DNA of 64,000 nt from the NCBI RefSeq assembly GCF_042662685.1, contig NZ_JBHSYO010000004.1, forward strand, positions 372,001 through 436,000. The letters run 5' to 3'. The position numbers were made by a program, and so were the translations under genes. Source of the DNA: Pseudobowmanella zhangzhouensis. Lineage in GTDB: Bacteria > Pseudomonadota > Gammaproteobacteria > Enterobacterales > Alteromonadaceae. The notes under the pieces were generated by a model. That model worked only from the letters and a program-made list of their open reading frames with translations. It was not told the DNA's origin and made no database searches. Of the stretch, positions 24,601 through 32,368 are shown piece by piece (within the stretch, counting starts at the first letter, position 1; the number at the start of each line of letters is the position of its first letter).

Positions 24601-26809
24601 ATTTCGGCTCCAACGCCACAAATCCGATTCGTTGAATGTAATTTTCAATATGCTGGACTGCGGAATCGAATTGAGCGGCATACCCAACAGCACTGTCCGC
24701 CGTGCGGGGCGATTGGCCGTGACTCCAATGGCCCATTAGCGCATTGACCACTCGATCTGAGGCATGTTTTGACAATTCGCTGTGAAATTGATGGCGAAAA
24801 AAATTGTCTGCAAATTCAGCCCGATTGATGCCAAATTGTCGATAAACCCGACTGACATTGACTTTTTGAGGACGAAGATCGTCCGTTACGAAAAACAGCC
24901 AACGCCCTTCATCGTTTTGCAGTTGCCAGAGGGCCTCATTTTGCCAACCAAATAACCGCAAAAAATGCGCCTTATGTTCATCGTAAAAATTCAGTTGGGA
25001 CATAAGCGTGTCACAAATTGGCAGAGCGCGTAGCCGCTCCTCAGAGTTAATTTTTTTGTCACAGAAGCGCACCATTTTGTGAGCGAAATCAAATTGTTGT
25101 CGTGCTGGCACAATCCCCCGATTGGGTCGACACCCGCTGGCTGCCATAAATAACAGGGCTGTATATGCCGTCAGCTTATTGTGATAGTCGATAGGGTTGG
25201 TACACGCATTGACGCTATCTAACGTCCTGTTTACGAGCGATTTAACCGCATTCTCGTCTACCAGAAATCGCGAGTTGATTGACCCGATTTCGAAATTAAC
25301 CGCACTAACGCACAATGCCATTTTGTCTGCATCATCAGGTAAATAGTCGGCGACTTTCTGCCACAATGATTGCCACATGACGCGTAACGTATCGCCATAT
25401 ACGCTGGTATACAGGCGGGTGACACGGCACTCAAATCGCTGCCAATTCAGCACGATATCCAACTGATTAGCCGAGATATCCGGTTGCGAACTAACAAAAT
25501 TTGGTAAAAAACGGGCGATTTTATTCAGTGAAAAATTAACAGCGCTATTGTCCGACGCGCGTTGCAGTGCTTTTTGGAGTCGCTTTTTCAGTTGTTTAGA
25601 TTTGAACAGTCGTTGATTGTGCACAGGGGGGCATGCGGTAAAAAACCGTTCTAGACAGGCGGGCAATCGCAGTCGACTCCATCGTGCCTCCGATTTGGAG
25701 GCTGGTAAACGAATTTGCCAATATCCGGTGTTATTGACTGGATCCCATACGATGCCCTCTCGCAACAATCCCGGTGAAAAAATTGTCATGGATTGGAGCT
25801 TTTCCACCGGCCAGCCAAGAAAAAAACTGACTAACACTGCGAGGCCAAGCGTACCCTTTTCTGAATACAGCCATTTCAGGCCCAGATCTAACACCGCCCC
25901 CGTTTCGAGCGGCGTCATTAATCCGGTATGCAACTGATTCCGTCTGCGGTTTTTTTTAATTTTTCGACCTACTGACACGGACCGTGTGGTGGTGTTGTCC
26001 GTCGTGTAAACCGCAGCCAGAGAGCCCAATTCGGCGCGCAGAATGGGTTCAGGATTTTCGAGCACCAATTCGTAGTCAACATCTTCGGCAGCCACGTCGC
26101 CAGTTTCATCGAGACTACAATCCGGTGTTACAAATCGCACAGTCTCATCGTCGGATCCGCCGCGAGTGAGCTCACGCAGGTCGATGAAATACCGTTTGCG
26201 GCTTTTGGGTACTCCCTTCGAACAGGTTTTGCCGATAGCGCCCTGCACATCACCAAAAAATATCGCAAGGCGCTGCAGGTAGTTTCTGCGTAAATGATTA
26301 ACCGGCCACTGCAGCGCGGCCTCGCGGCAGTTTTTCCCCAATTTGAGACGGCTACGGTCTGTAAGGCCGGTGAGATCCAACACAATATCGGACCAATTTA
26401 TTGCCGCGCGGTGTTTAGTCAAAAGCAAACGCAGTGCCCGCGCTCCCAGTTCCGTTTCTTGCGATGACAAACGGTCTTTAATAGCGACCCACTGATACAG
26501 AAATGCTGCGAGTAAACGCAGTTCGGCATTGCCCAACGAACAAAAATTCACCTGCCAGAGCAGCGCCCACAGCGGGCTCTCTGCACATAAATTTTTCGTG
26601 ATCGATTTTTTAAACAATACCCTGCTGTCAGTTTTTTCTGCGCGTTGCGATATGCCGTCCAGCCATTCCTGCCAGCCGCTTTTCTCACCCCAGTCACGTG
26701 ACAATGCCGGATCAAATTCGAGCAGTTTTTCTAACACAGCGACAACCTGACCAGCCCCGTCCAGTTGCGCAGGTGGGTTTAGCCAGCCGAAAACTTTTTC
26801 TCTAATCAT
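24590..26809 (-). CDS. Degenerate tyrosine-recombinase-like protein, 739 aa
   Basis: The C-terminal 190 residues look like a divergent tyrosine recombinase: ASGCRPNRGIVPARQ with Arg 561, NFFRHQFHSELSKH (669-682), LMGHWSHGQSPRTADSAVGY with GH at 693-694 and Tyr 710. At the HxxR position the first residue is Asn (N669-F-F-R672), so activity may be reduced or it may serve as a structural partner of the 1010-aa enzyme. The N-terminal 550 residues are helical without a recognised domain. ATG 26809 has GGTGGAG upstream. It lies 10 bases after the 171-aa gene and overlaps the next. Confidence 0.75.
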   Translation of the reverse strand: MIREKVFGWLNPPAQLDGAGQVVAVLEKLLEFDPALSRDWGEKSGWQEWLDGISQRAEKTDSRVLFKKSITKNLCAESPLWALLWQVNFCSLGNAELRLLAAFLYQWVAIKDRLSSQETELGARALRLLLTKHRAAINWSDIVLDLTGLTDRSRLKLGKNCREAALQWPVNHLRRNYLQRLAIFFGDVQGAIGKTCSKGVPKSRKRYFIDLRELTRGGSDDETVRFVTPDCSLDETGDVAAEDVDYELVLENPEPILRAELGSLAAVYTTDNTTTRSVSVGRKIKKNRRRNQLHTGLMTPLETGAVLDLGLKWLYSEKGTLGLAVLVSFFLGWPVEKLQSMTIFSPGLLREGIVWDPVNNTGYWQIRLPASKSEARWSRLRLPACLERFFTACPPVHNQRLFKSKQLKKRLQKALQRASDNSAVNFSLNKIARFLPNFVSSQPDISANQLDIVLNWQRFECRVTRLYTSVYGDTLRVMWQSLWQKVADYLPDDADKMALCVSAVNFEIGSINSRFLVDENAVKSLVNRTLDSVNACTNPIDYHNKLTAYTALLFMAASGCRPNRGIVPARQQFDFAHKMVRFCDKKINSEERLRALPICDTLMSQLNFYDEHKAHFLRLFGWQNEALWQLQNDEGRWLFFVTDDLRPQKVNVSRVYRQFGINRAEFADNFFRHQFHSELSKHASDRVVNALMGHWSHGQSPRTADSAVGYAAQFDSAVQHIENYIQRIGFVALEPKYGR

Positions 26810-26819
26810 CGCTCTCCAC

Positions 26820-27335
26820 CTAATACAGGGATTTGGTGGAGCAACGCCACAGACGCGCCAATGCTGCGAGTGTTGCGACCTCGGGAAACAGTTTCTGCCA
26901 ATACGGCGAGCGCCAAAGTGAAGCGCACTTTTTTACAGTGTCGCAAAATAGGAATTCGACGATATTTCGGCGTTCACGGTACGACATGGGGTATGCCATC
27001 ACCGCCTCGTATGCACTTTCTAATGCATAAAGCGATTGTTGAAACTCAGGAAGCGTTTTGTGGACCAAAACCGGAACCGTAGGTAATTCCGCGCTCAGCG
27101 CCACGATTGCAGGGATATTTCCGACCAACGTCAATGGATCCGAATGGGAGAACTGCACAACATTCCAAAATCGATGTTCGAGTGGAACTGGGTTTGTCGT
27201 GATTGCAGTCTGGATTTGAGGAGCAATCGTTGCTAATCGCGTAAACACAGACTTAGAACTAGCCCCGTGAATCGCCCTTTTAATTTCTGCCCTGCTGGCG
27301 TGTCTAAAATCCGCTCTAGGGGTGTACAGCCTCAT
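26820..27335 (-). CDS. Small first protein of the recombinase operon, 171 aa
   Basis: The 171-residue product is unrecognised. It is basic at the start (RLYTPRADFRHASRAEIKRAIHG), then mostly helical (SLYALESAYEAVMAYPMSYRERRNIVEFLF) and ends TLAALARLWRCSTKSLY. The ATG at 27335 with AGGATGAG upstream is preferred over a TTG at 27350. It is the first gene of the three-gene operon. In other multi-recombinase elements a small accessory protein accompanies the recombinases, so an accessory DNA-binding or directionality role is possible, but sequence alone does not show it. Confidence 0.65.
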   Translation of the reverse strand: MRLYTPRADFRHASRAEIKRAIHGASSKSVFTRLATIAPQIQTAITTNPVPLEHRFWNVVQFSHSDPLTLVGNIPAIVALSAELPTVPVLVHKTLPEFQQSLYALESAYEAVMAYPMSYRERRNIVEFLFCDTVKKCASLWRSPYWQKLFPEVATLAALARLWRCSTKSLY

Positions 27336-27442
27336 GAACTCATCCTGCAAACAGTGTTTACGGATGACTGGTGATGTTTTGTTGAAAAATATTGCGCGGA
27401 AGGAAAATATTTTTGAATTTTGTTTGTCGCAAACTTTGCGGG

Positions 27443-27474
27443 CAAAAAAAAGCCCGGACGTTACCGGGCTTTTA
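27443..27474 (-). terminator. Terminator after the 57-aa gene
   Basis: AGCCCGG-ACGTTA-CCGGGCT forms a strong stem; on the minus strand it is followed by eight T. It separates the 57-aa gene from the recombinase operon on the same strand. Confidence 0.85.
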
Positions 27475-27482
27475 CCTGCCAG

Positions 27483-27656
27483 TTAATTCGGCGTATCACG
27501 CTCTTCAAAATTTTTTCCAACACGACGCATTGTTTCTGCTACACCATATCGACGCAACATGGCCCGCGTAAGAAAATTGAATGCCACGTCGATTTCATCG
27601 AGTGGAAATTCCTCTGCGGCCTCGAAATTATTCGCGACCTTTGTAGATCTAGGCAT
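27483..27656 (-). CDS. Small protein, 57 aa
   Basis: A 57-codon frame begins at ATG 27656 behind AGGAGG and ends just before a strong terminator, so it is a complete transcription unit. The product starts MPRSTKVANNFEAAEEF, then a predicted amphipathic helix (DEIDVAFNFLTRAMLRRYGV) and a charged tail. No known family is recognised. The size, position ahead of the recombinase operon and basic helix would suit a regulator, directionality factor or antitoxin, but none of these can be shown. Confidence 0.6.
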   Translation of the reverse strand: MPRSTKVANNFEAAEEFPLDEIDVAFNFLTRAMLRRYGVAETMRRVGKNFEERDTPN

Positions 27657-27861
27657 AAAGCCTCCTAGGTTGAGTCCCCACCACGCTGATGAGGACGAGT
27701 TAATGTAAAAAGGATGTAACGACTTGACGACGTTACACCCTCTTATGGCGATGATTTCCGCAAAAATATTTAATTTTTTTAATTTTTTTTATCATAGCTG
27801 TTACCCCAGGGCTTAGGTCATGTATTGTAAGGCGAGGCGTGTATTAAGAGGCCGGTGTGAA

Positions 27862-28116
27862 ATGGAAAAAAGACAGAGTAGCCAAAGTGATATGACACAA
27901 GATTCGTCAAATACCGACCCAGACCATAAGGCACTGCTCGCACAATCGACGATGCGCGTGCTACCAAATTACGGAGGCAATCTCTTTCCAGAATCGCTCC
28001 CCAGCAAAATATCGGGGGCCTATTACAACGTCAAATACGACCTGATGTTCTGGCTCATTGAAAGACACCCCGCCGTTGCTCGATGTTTTGGGTGGACTGA
28101 CAGCATCGCCGACTAA
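27862..28116 (+). CDS. Small orphan protein, 84 aa
   Basis: The frame is open from ATG 27820; I take ATG 27862 because the first 14 codons look unlike protein, although neither start has a strong ribosome site. The N-terminal 30 residues are polar and probably disordered; the rest contains LPNYGGNLFPESLPSKISG and the aromatic helix YDLMFWLIERHPAVARCFGW. No family recognised. It is divergent from the 57-aa gene and its stop lies 11 bases before the tandem repeats. Confidence 0.4.
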   Translation: MEKRQSSQSDMTQDSSNTDPDHKALLAQSTMRVLPNYGGNLFPESLPSKISGAYYNVKYDLMFWLIERHPAVARCFGWTDSIAD

Positions 28117-28126
28117 CATTCACCTG

Positions 28127-28273
28127 TGGTGATCAAATCCGCAAAAATATCCCCCACGCCAAAAATATTTTTTAGCACGGCCGACAGACTGCCGCCCCTA
28201 TGGTGATCCAATCCGCAAAAATATCACCCCCGCCAAAAATATTTTTAGCACGACCGGCAGACAACCGCCCCTA
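28127..28273. repeat. Two tandem 73-74 bp direct repeats
   Basis: Copies at 28127-28200 and 28201-28273 begin TGGTGATC and share ATCCGCAAAAATATC, CGCCAAAAATATTTTT and CCGCCCCTA. A third copy starts at 28274 (TGGTGATGATCAC) but diverges quickly. Related fragments occur at 27743-27770 (GATGATTTCCGCAAAAATATT) and near 27370-27395. Each copy has a self-complementary AAAAATATTTTT. They may be recombinase or regulator binding sites at the element end. Confidence 0.8.
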
Positions 28274-28831
28274 TGGTGATGATCACGGCATTTTTATCGC
28301 GCTGATCGAAAAAAAATTTTTACATGCCGCCTATCGGGATATTACGTACCGCCAAATCGTCAAAAACACCACGCTCACGTCACTATCGCAACGAGTGGGG
28401 CAAAACTGAAAAGTGGTCAAATTGACCAACATTTTTCGTGCGCCGTTTGGAGAAATTAGCGCCACAATAAGGCACTGTTTTGGGGTGTTCACAACGAAAA
28501 CCGGCGCTGTTGAAAAGCGCCGGTGCAGGTAATGCCGATTATGTAAAAATGGAATCCCCTGTAGAGATTTTAATTAAACTCGAAAATTAAATGATTTATC
28601 AAACCATCGCGAAAATGTCGGTCCCCCCATTTAAAATAAATCGTATAGCTACATTCTGAGGAGTACTTATTTTTTCATTCATAAGCACTCTCATCCGGCA
28701 TAATCTGTCTTCACTTCGTTCTCACCGCCAACACTTTTCCGTCTCAAACAAAATCAGCCGAAGCTTTTACCTGTGGGGTTCAAGGCTATTTGTGTCATAT
28801 ACCCTGACCTTACCAGTTTGTGGAATACGGA

Positions 28832-28851
28832 ATTTTATCAGCTGATAAAAT
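28832..28851. promoter_or_regulatory. 20-bp palindrome upstream of the Moco operon
   Basis: ATTTTATCAGCTGATAAAAT is a perfect palindrome about 145 bases before the riboswitch. It suits a dimeric regulator. The cognate protein is unknown; it does not match FNR or NarL patterns. Confidence 0.45.
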
Positions 28852-28975
28852 GAGTTGTGCGTCACCTCATATGGCTTTAGGTCAAATGAAAACAATCTAC
28901 CCACTAGGTAGTAGTAAAACACCCCTTCTTGGCAATAACAATACGCCAGCAAACTGCTTAAGCTTACAGACATAA

Positions 28976-29085
28976 CACCGAGCTACCGGCTCTAAGGCTT
29001 TAACCAGGCTAGGAACGGTAAGCCGTGGCAATAACGCCACCGGGTATGACTGGAAACGGCCACACCTCCCCATTTGGAAAGGTGA
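28976..29085 (+). ncRNA. Moco (molybdenum cofactor) riboswitch
   Basis: The leader of moaA has the recognisable Moco RNA blocks: ACCGAGCTACCGGCTC, AGGCTTTAACCAGGCTAGG, GGTAAGCC, GTGGCAATAACGCCAC and CGGCCACACCTCCC. The last CACCT can pair with AGGTG of the ribosome binding site (29080-29084), so ligand binding would control translation of moaA. The motif is known upstream of moa genes in gammaproteobacteria. The call rests on sequence pattern, not a covariance search. Confidence 0.85.
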
Positions 29086-29088
29086 GTT

Positions 29089-30060
29089 ATGTTAATTGAC
29101 GCCTATGCGCGCCGCTTTAGTTATTTACGCTTATCCATTACGGAGACCTGTAACTTCCGTTGCAGCTATTGCCTGCCTGATGGCAACACCTGCGATTCAC
29201 GCGTTGGTGAATTGTCTATTGCTGAAATAAAGCGCTTGGTTACCGCTTTTGCACAGCTTGGCACCCGCAAAGTACGGATTACCGGAGGCGAGCCCTCACT
29301 GAGAAAAGATTTAACCGAAATCATTGCAACCTGCAAAGCTGTGCCCGGCATCGAAAAAGTGGCGCTTACAACCAACGGTTACCGCTTACTGCGCGATGCT
29401 AAAGCCTGGCAAGCTGCAGGGCTTGATGCGATTAATGTCAGTATAGATAGCCTGGACGCTGATAACTTTCACCTCATTACCGGTCAGGACAAACTGGCCG
29501 AAATTCTTGCAGGCGTTGCCTATGCGCAAGCCTTGGGCATTGCGCAAGTTAAAATCAACACGGTGTTACTCAAACAGCATAATGCCGCTGAACTAGGTGA
29601 CTTTCTCAACTTTGTTAAATCTCAGCCTATCGCACTGCGATTTATCGAGCTGATGCGCACGGGCGATAATGCCAGCTATTATCAGCGTCAGCACTTAAGT
29701 GGCAGTCTGATCCAAAACCAGTTACTGCAGCAGGGCTGGCAACTTAAGACAAAAGCGAAAACCGATGGCCCGGCGTTAGAGTATTCACACCCGGATTATC
29801 AAGGCAATATCGGTTTAATCATGCCTTACAGCAAAGATTTTTGCGCCGACTGTAATCGTCTACGTGTATCCAGCCTCGGTCAGCTCTATCTTTGCCTGTT
29901 TACTGATAGCTATCAGGATCTGCGCGCTTTCTTACACACCGACGACACCGCCGCACTGCAGCGCTTTTTACAACAAGCGGTGCAAGGCAAAGCCTACAGC
30001 CATCAGTTACAACGGGAACACAGTGGCAGCACGCGGCACCTTGCACAGATCGGAGGCTAG
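29089..30060 (+). CDS. moaA: GTP 3',8-cyclase (radical SAM)
   Basis: The 323-residue product has the radical-SAM cluster CNFRCSYC (about residues 21-28), the second 4Fe-4S site CADCNRLRVSS...LCLF near 260-280 and the conserved C-terminal Gly-Gly (QIGG end). It converts GTP to 3',8-cyclo-7,8-dihydro-GTP, the first step of molybdenum cofactor synthesis, together with MoaC. It heads a long operon with the rest of the pathway and molybdate uptake, behind a Moco riboswitch. mobA begins one base after its stop. Confidence 0.97.
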   Translation: MLIDAYARRFSYLRLSITETCNFRCSYCLPDGNTCDSRVGELSIAEIKRLVTAFAQLGTRKVRITGGEPSLRKDLTEIIATCKAVPGIEKVALTTNGYRLLRDAKAWQAAGLDAINVSIDSLDADNFHLITGQDKLAEILAGVAYAQALGIAQVKINTVLLKQHNAAELGDFLNFVKSQPIALRFIELMRTGDNASYYQRQHLSGSLIQNQLLQQGWQLKTKAKTDGPALEYSHPDYQGNIGLIMPYSKDFCADCNRLRVSSLGQLYLCLFTDSYQDLRAFLHTDDTAALQRFLQQAVQGKAYSHQLQREHSGSTRHLAQIGG

Positions 30061-30061
30061 C

Positions 30062-30640
30062 ATGCAAACACACACTGCGTTCACTGCCCTGATTCTGGCC
30101 GGCGGATTATCCAGCCGAATGGGACAAGATAAAGCCCTACTTAACATTCAGGGGCAAACTCTGCTGTCGCATATGCAGCAACTGGCATTTGCAGCCGGCG
30201 CCAAACAGGTTTTGGTAAGCCGCAATCAAGCCGGCTTTATTCATGATTTAGCACAGCCCATGCTACATCAACAAGGTCCGTTGGCAGGCATTTTAGCCAG
30301 TCTGAGCCACTGTACTAGCGATAGATTATTAGTGCTGGCTGTGGATACACCACTGTTGACGGCCGACTCGCTGCAACTGTTGCTAAATGCTGCTGCGAAC
30401 CAGGCGACTTACTTTACCGATAGCCCGCTACCTTGCGTGTTACCGGTTAGCGCCAGCTTGGCTAACCAGATTGAACAGCAATTACATGCAGGGAAACGTT
30501 CTGTAAAACAATTACTCGACCAACTTGGTGCCTTATCCGTTGCAAGCTCTGCATCAGAGCTACTTAACACTAACACCCCCGAACAATGGCAGCAGTGTCT
30601 TAACGTTTTAGCGCACAGGAGGGATTATGCCCAAGCCTGA
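30062..30640 (+). CDS. mobA: Molybdenum cofactor guanylyltransferase
   Basis: The 192-residue product has the nucleotidyltransferase signature LAGGLSSRMGQDKALL (about residues 12-27) and the VLAVDTPLL metal-binding strand. It adds GMP to Mo-molybdopterin, forming the MGD used by NarG and other DMSO-reductase-family enzymes. I use the ATG at 30062 (CGGAGG upstream); a longer frame overlaps moaA. It overlaps moaB by 14 bases. Confidence 0.93.
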   Translation: MQTHTAFTALILAGGLSSRMGQDKALLNIQGQTLLSHMQQLAFAAGAKQVLVSRNQAGFIHDLAQPMLHQQGPLAGILASLSHCTSDRLLVLAVDTPLLTADSLQLLLNAAANQATYFTDSPLPCVLPVSASLANQIEQQLHAGKRSVKQLLDQLGALSVASSASELLNTNTPEQWQQCLNVLAHRRDYAQA

Positions 30641-31166
30641 CTTAACTCATTTTTATCCGCTTGCGGTTTGTGTACTTACCGTATCGGACAGTCGTACTGA
30701 ACACAATGACTGCAGCGGCGCCTTACTTTGCGACGCATTACAAACAGCGGGGCATAACCTTGTTGGCCGGGCGTTACTGCCAAATAACAAATATCTGCTG
30801 CGCGCTCAGCTTAGCCACTGGATTGCCAGTGATCTGGTACAGGTTGTGCTGATAAACGGCGGTACCGGCTATGCCAAAAACAACTGTACTATTGCTGCCA
30901 TAACGCCGCTGCTTGATAGCACGGTACCCGGCTTTGGCGAGCTATTTCGCCAGCTGTCTTATCAGGATGTTGGCTCTGCGGCGCTGCAATCTGGCGCCTT
31001 GGCTGGGTTAGCCAATGACACACTGATATTTGCCATGCCCGGTTCTGGTTCAGCGTGTCAGTTAGCAATGCAGCAACTGATCTTACCGCAGCTTAGCGGA
31101 AAAACCGGGCCCTGTAATTTTGTCGCCCATGTTAAACATAGCCCCAGCCAAACCTGTGGAGCCTGA
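30627..31166 (+). CDS. moaB: MoaB/Mog-family molybdopterin adenylyltransferase-like protein
   Basis: The 179-residue product contains VCVLTVSDSRT, the INGGTGYAKNNCT loop and VPGFGELFRQLSYQDVGSAALQSGALAG, typical of MoaB. Its position in the moa operon and AGGAGG start support moaB rather than mog; a separate Mog is at 60257. Mog/MoaB proteins adenylylate molybdopterin before Mo insertion, though MoaB activity varies between species. Confidence 0.9.
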   Translation: MPKPDLTHFYPLAVCVLTVSDSRTEHNDCSGALLCDALQTAGHNLVGRALLPNNKYLLRAQLSHWIASDLVQVVLINGGTGYAKNNCTIAAITPLLDSTVPGFGELFRQLSYQDVGSAALQSGALAGLANDTLIFAMPGSGSACQLAMQQLILPQLSGKTGPCNFVAHVKHSPSQTCGA

Positions 31167-31167
31167 C

Positions 31168-31671
31168 ATGTCCAATATGCAAACCGCTACTCTCACCCAT
31201 TTGAATGCCAATGGTGCCGCCGCAATGGTTGATATTAACGATAAAATGGCTAACCAGCGCGTAGCCCGGGCATCAGCCAAAGTGCAAACCTCAAGCAAGG
31301 TTATTAAGCTTATTGAGCAGGCATTGCTGAAAAAAGGCGATGTGCTGGCGACGGCACGTATTGCCGGCATTATGGCCGCGAAGAAAACCAGTGAGCTGAT
31401 CCCTTTATGCCATAGCCTGATGCTAAGCAAAGTCAGCATCGACTTCCAGCTTAACCCCGAGCGGGGCCAGATTTATATTGAGTCTTACTGTAGCGTAACC
31501 GGCCAAACTGGCGTAGAGATGGAAGCGTTAACGGCTGCATCCGTTGCAGCACTTACCATTTACGACATGTGCAAAGCCGTCGATAAATCCATGTCTATTC
31601 ACGATGTGCAACTGCTGGAAAAAACAGGTGGCAAGTCCGGGCACTATTTACTGGAGACTCATCATGATTAA
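31168..31671 (+). CDS. moaC: Cyclic pyranopterin monophosphate synthase
   Basis: The 167-residue product carries the MoaC core: AAMVDINDKMANQRVARASA, KKTSELIPLCHSLMLSKV, and TGVEMEALTAASVAALTIYDMCKAVDKSM with active-site Lys and His. It rearranges the MoaA product to cPMP. I start at ATG 31168, one base after the moaB stop; the frame is open from 31120 but that would overlap moaB by 47 bases. Confidence 0.96.
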   Translation: MSNMQTATLTHLNANGAAAMVDINDKMANQRVARASAKVQTSSKVIKLIEQALLKKGDVLATARIAGIMAAKKTSELIPLCHSLMLSKVSIDFQLNPERGQIYIESYCSVTGQTGVEMEALTAASVAALTIYDMCKAVDKSMSIHDVQLLEKTGGKSGHYLLETHHD

Positions 31672-31912
31672 AGTGCTGTTTTTTGCCGCGCTACGTGAGC
31701 GGCTGCATTGTGACCAATATACCGCGCATTGCGCTACCCCAACGACTGTCGAGTCACTGTTGTTACACTTACAACAGCACAATGAACAATGGCAGCAAGC
31801 CTTAAGCGGTACAGAGTTACTTTGTGCCATTAACCAAACCATGGTTAGCCACAGTGCCGAGGTCGTTGCTGGCGATGAGGTCGCCTTTTTCCCACCGGTC
31901 ACCGGAGGTTAA
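31664..31912 (+). CDS. moaD: Molybdopterin synthase sulfur carrier subunit
   Basis: The 82-residue ubiquitin-like protein starts MIKVLFFAALRERL and ends PPVTGG. The C-terminal Gly-Gly is adenylylated and thiocarboxylated to supply sulfur to MoaE for the molybdopterin dithiolene. It overlaps the end of moaC by eight bases; I use ATG 31664. Confidence 0.95.
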   Translation: MIKVLFFAALRERLHCDQYTAHCATPTTVESLLLHLQQHNEQWQQALSGTELLCAINQTMVSHSAEVVAGDEVAFFPPVTGG

Positions 31913-31913
31913 C

Positions 31914-32366
31914 ATGACGGTATTTGTTGCTGTGCAAACGGATGACTTTTGCCAGGCCAGTGAGTACGACGAGTTACGCCGTAACGCCGGTTGCGGTGCC
32001 ATCGTTACCTTTTGTGGGCTGGTACGGGATCTGCAAAGCACTACCCTATCTGGCATGACACTGGAACACTACCCTGGCATGACGGAAAAAGCGTTAAAAG
32101 ACATCGCCTACAAAGCGAAATCGCGCTGGGAGCTTGGTGCAGTGCATATTATTCACCGGGTTGGCTATTTAAAACCCAACGCCCAAATCGTCTTTGTTGG
32201 CGTGGCCAGTGCTCACCGGGCAGCCGCGTTTAGTGCCTGCGAGTTTATTATGGACTACCTGAAAAATCAGGCGCCATTTTGGAAAAAAGAACACACCACT
32301 GAAGCCGAATACTGGGTAGCCTCCAAAGACAGCGATAAAGTGGCATTAGCACGCTGGGAGCACTAA
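31914..32366 (+). CDS. moaE: Molybdopterin synthase catalytic subunit
   Basis: The 150-residue product has family blocks GAIVTFCGLVRD, LEHYPGMTEKAL, VHIIHRVGYL, VGVASAHRAAAFSAC and APFWKKEH with the catalytic Lys. Together with MoaD it converts cPMP to molybdopterin. ATG 31914 follows GGAGG and the moaD stop by one base; earlier in-frame starts overlap moaD. Confidence 0.96.
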   Translation: MTVFVAVQTDDFCQASEYDELRRNAGCGAIVTFCGLVRDLQSTTLSGMTLEHYPGMTEKALKDIAYKAKSRWELGAVHIIHRVGYLKPNAQIVFVGVASAHRAAAFSACEFIMDYLKNQAPFWKKEHTTEAEYWVASKDSDKVALARWEH

Positions 32367-32368
32367 AG

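Larger units (their letters stand above)
20500..28560. mobile_element. Two-recombinase mobile element (class unassigned)
   Basis: A minus-strand three-gene operon (171, 739 and 1010 aa), a convergent orphan gene, a 57-aa gene, a small plus-strand orphan and two tandem 73-74 bp repeats form a compact block between an integrase island and the Moco operon. Known multi-recombinase elements include Tn554 (TnpABC), RIT elements, GInts (ginABCD) and gamma-mobile-trio islands; gene sizes and order do not clearly match any that I can recall. Limits are approximate. Confidence 0.5.
28117..28975. other. 859-bp gap: repeats, palindromes, no confident gene
   Basis: Apart from the tandem repeats (28127-28273) this stretch holds a 15-bp palindrome TGGTCAAATTGACCA (28414-28428), a GC hairpin CCGGCGCT/AGCGCCGG (28501-28523) with a short T-run on the minus strand, and a 20-bp palindrome at 28832-28851. 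Short frames at 28200-28409 (+) and 28767-28973 (-) lack support. The right end of the mobile element is probably between 28430 and 28620. Confidence 0.5.

Noticed and set aside
20840..27335. Gamma-mobile-trio (GmtX/Y/Z) or GInt (ginABCD) element.
   Set aside because: The number, sizes and order of genes do not fit what I recall of these systems, and no search could be run; left unassigned.
27680..27710. CTGATGAGGACGAG, resembling a hammerhead ribozyme core.
   Set aside because: No stem II can form between CTGATGA and a GAAA box, and no matching stems I and III were found. The match is likely chance.
28127..28290. CRISPR array.
   Set aside because: Repeats are contiguous 73-74 bp tandem copies without unique spacers, and no cas genes are present.
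28200..28409. 69-aa plus-strand frame starting in the tandem repeats.
   Set aside because: The first 25 codons are repeat sequence and the start lacks a ribosome site; kept only as part of the gap description.
11783..28560. Direct repeat of the tRNA-Val 3' end as a right attachment site.
   Set aside because: I searched by eye for TCGAGTCTACTCGG and ACTCGGACGCACCA to the right and found no copy, so attL/attR are not claimed.
28767..28973. 68-aa minus-strand frame before the Moco riboswitch.
   Set aside because: No start context or recognisable motif, and it covers a 20-bp palindrome in the likely upstream control region of moaA.
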